A DNA stretch of 64,000 nt from Roseovarius sp. MMSF_3350 (lineage in GTDB: Bacteria > Pseudomonadota > Alphaproteobacteria > Rhodobacterales > Rhodobacteraceae), in NCBI RefSeq assembly GCF_030733425.1, contig NZ_JASHIZ010000009.1:62001-126000 (forward strand), given 5' to 3'. How positions within the stretch are numbered: position 1 is the first letter of the stretch; each line of letters opens with the position of its first letter. The notes below the pieces were generated by a model. It was not told the origin of the DNA. It saw nothing but the letters and a program-made list of their open reading frames with translations, and ran no database searches. Of the stretch, positions 62,172-64,000 are shown piece by piece. A program made the position numbers and the translations under genes.

Positions 62172-62733
62172 GGCTGTCAGTGCTTTGCAAGGCGCAGTTT
62201 ATCAAGGCTATGTCGAGGTCCGCGAGGTGGGCCTGGTGGGCATGATCACGCTGCGCGGGGATCTGTCCTCGGCCAAGATGAAGAAAGCCGTCAAGGATGC
62301 CTGTGGCGTGGACCTGCCGGGGCAGCGCGAGATCGCGGTCGCGGGCGACAAGGGCGCGGCGTGGATGTCGCCGGACGAGCTTTTGCTGATGGTGCCATAC
62401 GAGGGCGTAGGCGACGCGCTGGCGGCGATCGAGGCGGCGCTGAGCGGCGAGCACTTCCTGGCCGTGAACGTGTCGGACGCGCGGGCGGTGTTCCAGGTGC
62501 AGGGCAAGGCGGCGCGCGAGATCATCGCCAAGCTGTGCCCGGTGGACATGGCACCCGGCGCGTTCGAGCCGGGGATGATCCGGCGCACGCGCATGGCGCA
62601 GATCGCGGCGGCATTCTGGATGGTGGATGCCGAGACGATCCGGGTGGTCTGCTTCCGCTCGGTGGCGGAGTACGCGTTCAACCTGCTCAAGGACGCGGCG
62701 GAACCGGGTGGCGAGACGGGGCTTTTCGCGTAA
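62164..62733 (+). CDS. soxG: Sarcosine oxidase subunit gamma
   Basis: The protein is 189 residues with the SoxG pattern: GMITLRGDLSSAKMKKAVKDACGVDLP, AAWMSPDELLLMVPYEGV, VNVSDARAVFQVQG, and the end segment RTRMAQIAAAFWMVDAETIRVVCFRSVAEYAFNLL. It completes the alpha-beta-gamma-delta enzyme. It starts inside soxA by eight bases. No folD or purU follows, unlike many sox operons. Confidence 0.93.
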   Translation: MSKAVSALQGAVYQGYVEVREVGLVGMITLRGDLSSAKMKKAVKDACGVDLPGQREIAVAGDKGAAWMSPDELLLMVPYEGVGDALAAIEAALSGEHFLAVNVSDARAVFQVQGKAAREIIAKLCPVDMAPGAFEPGMIRRTRMAQIAAAFWMVDAETIRVVCFRSVAEYAFNLLKDAAEPGGETGLFA

Positions 62734-62784
62734 GGATTTGCACGGGATTCCAGCAACGCGCGCGTGGTTTCTGTTGTGCGGGGC

Positions 62785-62803
62785 GGTGGGTTGGAAACCC
62801 ACC
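62785..62803. repeat. Perfect inverted repeat between soxG and sodB
   Basis: GGTGGGTT-GGA-AACCCACC is an 8-bp perfect stem with a 3-base loop, followed by CTAGGTAGGT. It looks like a member of a dispersed repeat rather than an intrinsic terminator, since no T-tract follows. Confidence 0.6.
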
Positions 62804-62955
62804 CTAGGTAGGTCTGACGATCGTGCGGTTTTTCCAGGCTCTGCGCCCGCGCACAGCCCGCCCGCAGCGCAGGAACAAAACAACAGCCTTGACGTTGATC
62901 CCCGAAGGCTACCATGTAGTCGCGCAATATCACCTCAAAGAACAGGGGGCCCCAA

Positions 62956-63555
62956 ATGGCTTTTGAACTTCCCGATCTTCCTTATGCACATGACGCGCTG
63001 GCCAGCAAAGGCATGTCGAAGGAGACGCTGGAGTACCACCACGACATTCACCACAACGCCTATGTCACCAACGGCAACAAGGCGATCGAGGGGACCGAGT
63101 GGGACGGCAAGTCTCTGGAAGAGATCATCAAGGGCACCTATGACCCCAACGCTGTCGCGCAGTCGGGTATATTCAACAACATCAGCCAGTTGTGGAACCA
63201 CAACCAGTTCTGGGAGATGATGACGCCCGAGGACAACAAGATGCCGGGCGAGTTGGAGAAGGCGATCAACGACAGCTTCGGGTCGGTCGACAAGTTCAAG
63301 GACGAGTTCAAGGCCGCCGGCGGCGGTCAGTTCGGCTCGGGCTGGGCATGGCTGGTCAAGGACACCGATGGCAGCCTGAAGGTCACGAAGACCGAGAATG
63401 GCGTGAACCCGGTCTGCTTCAACCAGACCGCGCTCTTGGGCTGTGACGTGTGGGAGCATTCCTACTATATCGACTTTCGCAACAAGCGGCCTGACTACCT
63501 GTCGAACTTCCTCGACAAGCTTGTGAACTGGGAAAACGTCGCCAGCCGCATGTAG
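62956..63555 (+). CDS. sodB: Superoxide dismutase, Fe/Mn family
   Basis: The protein is 199 residues. Metal ligands lie in LEYHHDIHHNAYV, ISQLWNHNQFW, then DVWEHSYYIDFRNKRPDYLSNFL (Asp and His). A Gln four residues before the second ligand His (SQLWNH) is the Fe-type position. AGGGGGC precedes the ATG. It removes superoxide in the cytosol; lying next to a peroxide-forming oxidase is suggestive but not proof of linkage. Confidence 0.94.
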   Translation: MAFELPDLPYAHDALASKGMSKETLEYHHDIHHNAYVTNGNKAIEGTEWDGKSLEEIIKGTYDPNAVAQSGIFNNISQLWNHNQFWEMMTPEDNKMPGELEKAINDSFGSVDKFKDEFKAAGGGQFGSGWAWLVKDTDGSLKVTKTENGVNPVCFNQTALLGCDVWEHSYYIDFRNKRPDYLSNFLDKLVNWENVASRM

Positions 63556-63586
63556 GTGCCAGCGACCTCCAATCATCTGATTTCAG

Positions 63587-63615
63587 CCCCCGGCCGCTTG
63601 GCCGGGGGTTTTCTT
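63587..63615 (+). terminator. Intrinsic terminator of sodB
   Basis: CCCCCGGCC-GCTT-GGCCGGGGG is a perfect 9-bp stem followed by TTTTCTT, 31 bases after the sodB stop. Confidence 0.95.
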
Positions 63616-63631
63616 GTCGGAGCCACCCTGC

Positions 63632-64000
63632 ATGACCGAAACCGCCAAGGGCGTCGGCGCCATCATCCTGGCCTGTACCATCTGGGGACTTTCGGGCCTG
63701 TTCTACAAGCTGCTGGCGGGGCTGCCGGTGCTGGACATTCTGGCGCATCGCACGCTCTGGGGCGCGGTGTTCTTCCTGTTGGTCCTCGGTGTGCAGGGCC
63801 GGGTCGGTGCACCGCTGCGCGTGCTGCGCGGGCGCGGGACGTTTCGCATTCTGGCCGGAGCGTCGGTTCTGATCGCGCTCAACTGGATGCTGTTCGTCTG
63901 GGCCATCAAGTCGGGGCAGGCGCTGGAGGCGTCGCTGGGATACTACATCTTTCCGCTGGTGGCGGTGCTGTTCGGGCTTTTGTTTTTCGGCGAACGGCTG
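63632..64000 (+). CDS. rarD: RarD-like EamA transporter (3' end outside the window)
   Basis: The first 123 residues are visible from the ATG at 63632. They contain four helices of the first EamA repeat, with LACTIWGLSGLFYKLL, ILAHRTLWGAVFFLLVL, LNWMLFVWAIKSGQALEASLGYYIFPL and FGLLFFGERL, the last two being RarD hallmarks. It is an inner-membrane exporter of unknown substrate. The frame is still open at the edge. Confidence 0.88.
   Translation, partial: MTETAKGVGAIILACTIWGLSGLFYKLLAGLPVLDILAHRTLWGAVFFLLVLGVQGRVGAPLRVLRGRGTFRILAGASVLIALNWMLFVWAIKSGQALEASLGYYIFPLVAVLFGLLFFGERL

Noticed and set aside
62785..62803. Intrinsic terminator of soxG
   Set aside because: The stem is perfect but no T-tract follows on either strand; a dispersed repeat is more likely.
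1..64000. tRNA, rRNA, insertion sequence, prophage or integrative-element signs
   Set aside because: No cloverleaf, transposase, integrase, terminal inverted repeats or attachment-site duplication could be recognised by reading.

Overview
The window is a compact, high-GC stretch of chromosome from an alphaproteobacterium, most likely a marine Rhodobacterales (Roseobacter-group) bacterium. The signs are heavy GC3 bias, long ATGA/GTGA-overlapped operons, a complete hutCF/hutIHGU set, heterotetrameric sarcosine oxidase (soxBDAG), a TakP-like TRAP transporter, the HmuRSTUV/HemP haem system and small DUF1289 proteins. I see no rRNA, tRNA, insertion sequence, prophage or CRISPR array. The assignment to a lineage is inference.

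Layout. 1-9293: a truncated GT-C-like membrane protein, a PuuB-like FAD oxidoreductase, an EamA exporter, an ammonium transporter with a small membrane partner, a cupin, an FrhB-like Fe-S flavoprotein overlapping an ADP-ribosylglycohydrolase, and a carboxymuconolactone-decarboxylase-like protein. 9294-12620: an outer-membrane porin closed by two back-to-back intrinsic terminators, then two overlapping sulfotransferase paralogues. 12669-15052: a BKACE (DUF849) enzyme, a YceI protein and an endonuclease/exonuclease/phosphatase protein.

15132-23633: nine plus-strand genes with almost no spacing. Four membrane/envelope genes come first (CDP-alcohol phosphatidyltransferase, alkaline-phosphatase-superfamily membrane enzyme, YbhN-like flippase-type protein, family 4 glycosyltransferase). 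Five follow that look like chemistry on a GTP-derived pyrimidine or pteridine (PTPS homologue lacking key residues, methyltransferase, RibD-type reductase, GTP cyclohydrolase II, MDR dehydrogenase). I know of no described pathway with this set; it is the best candidate here for an undescribed system.

23638-26910: zinc regulon (znuB, znuC, zur, divergent znuA) with two Zur-box-like palindromes between zur and znuA. 26917-34226: the complete five-step histidine degradation pathway of the HutF/HutG type, with a palindromic operator between hutF and hutI. 34460-37652: a TRAP transporter with a Tat-exported binding protein. 37665-42607: a cassette of two imelysins, a di-haem oxidoreductase and a DUF1513 protein, probably for iron. 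42841-52034: Dps, HemP, haem-degradation candidates, HmuVUTS and the receptor HmuR. A shared 17-bp motif lies upstream of the first imelysin, hemP and hmuS/hmuR, which ties these loci into one likely iron regulon.

52377-56368: dusA coupled to a phytanoyl-dioxygenase-like gene, two adjacent perfect 20-bp palindromes, a DUF1289 gene, ruvX and ccmI. 56589-62733: sarcosine oxidase, with soxB split from soxDAG by two tiny membrane-protein genes. 62956-64000: sodB with a strong terminator and the beginning of a RarD-like transporter cut by the window edge.
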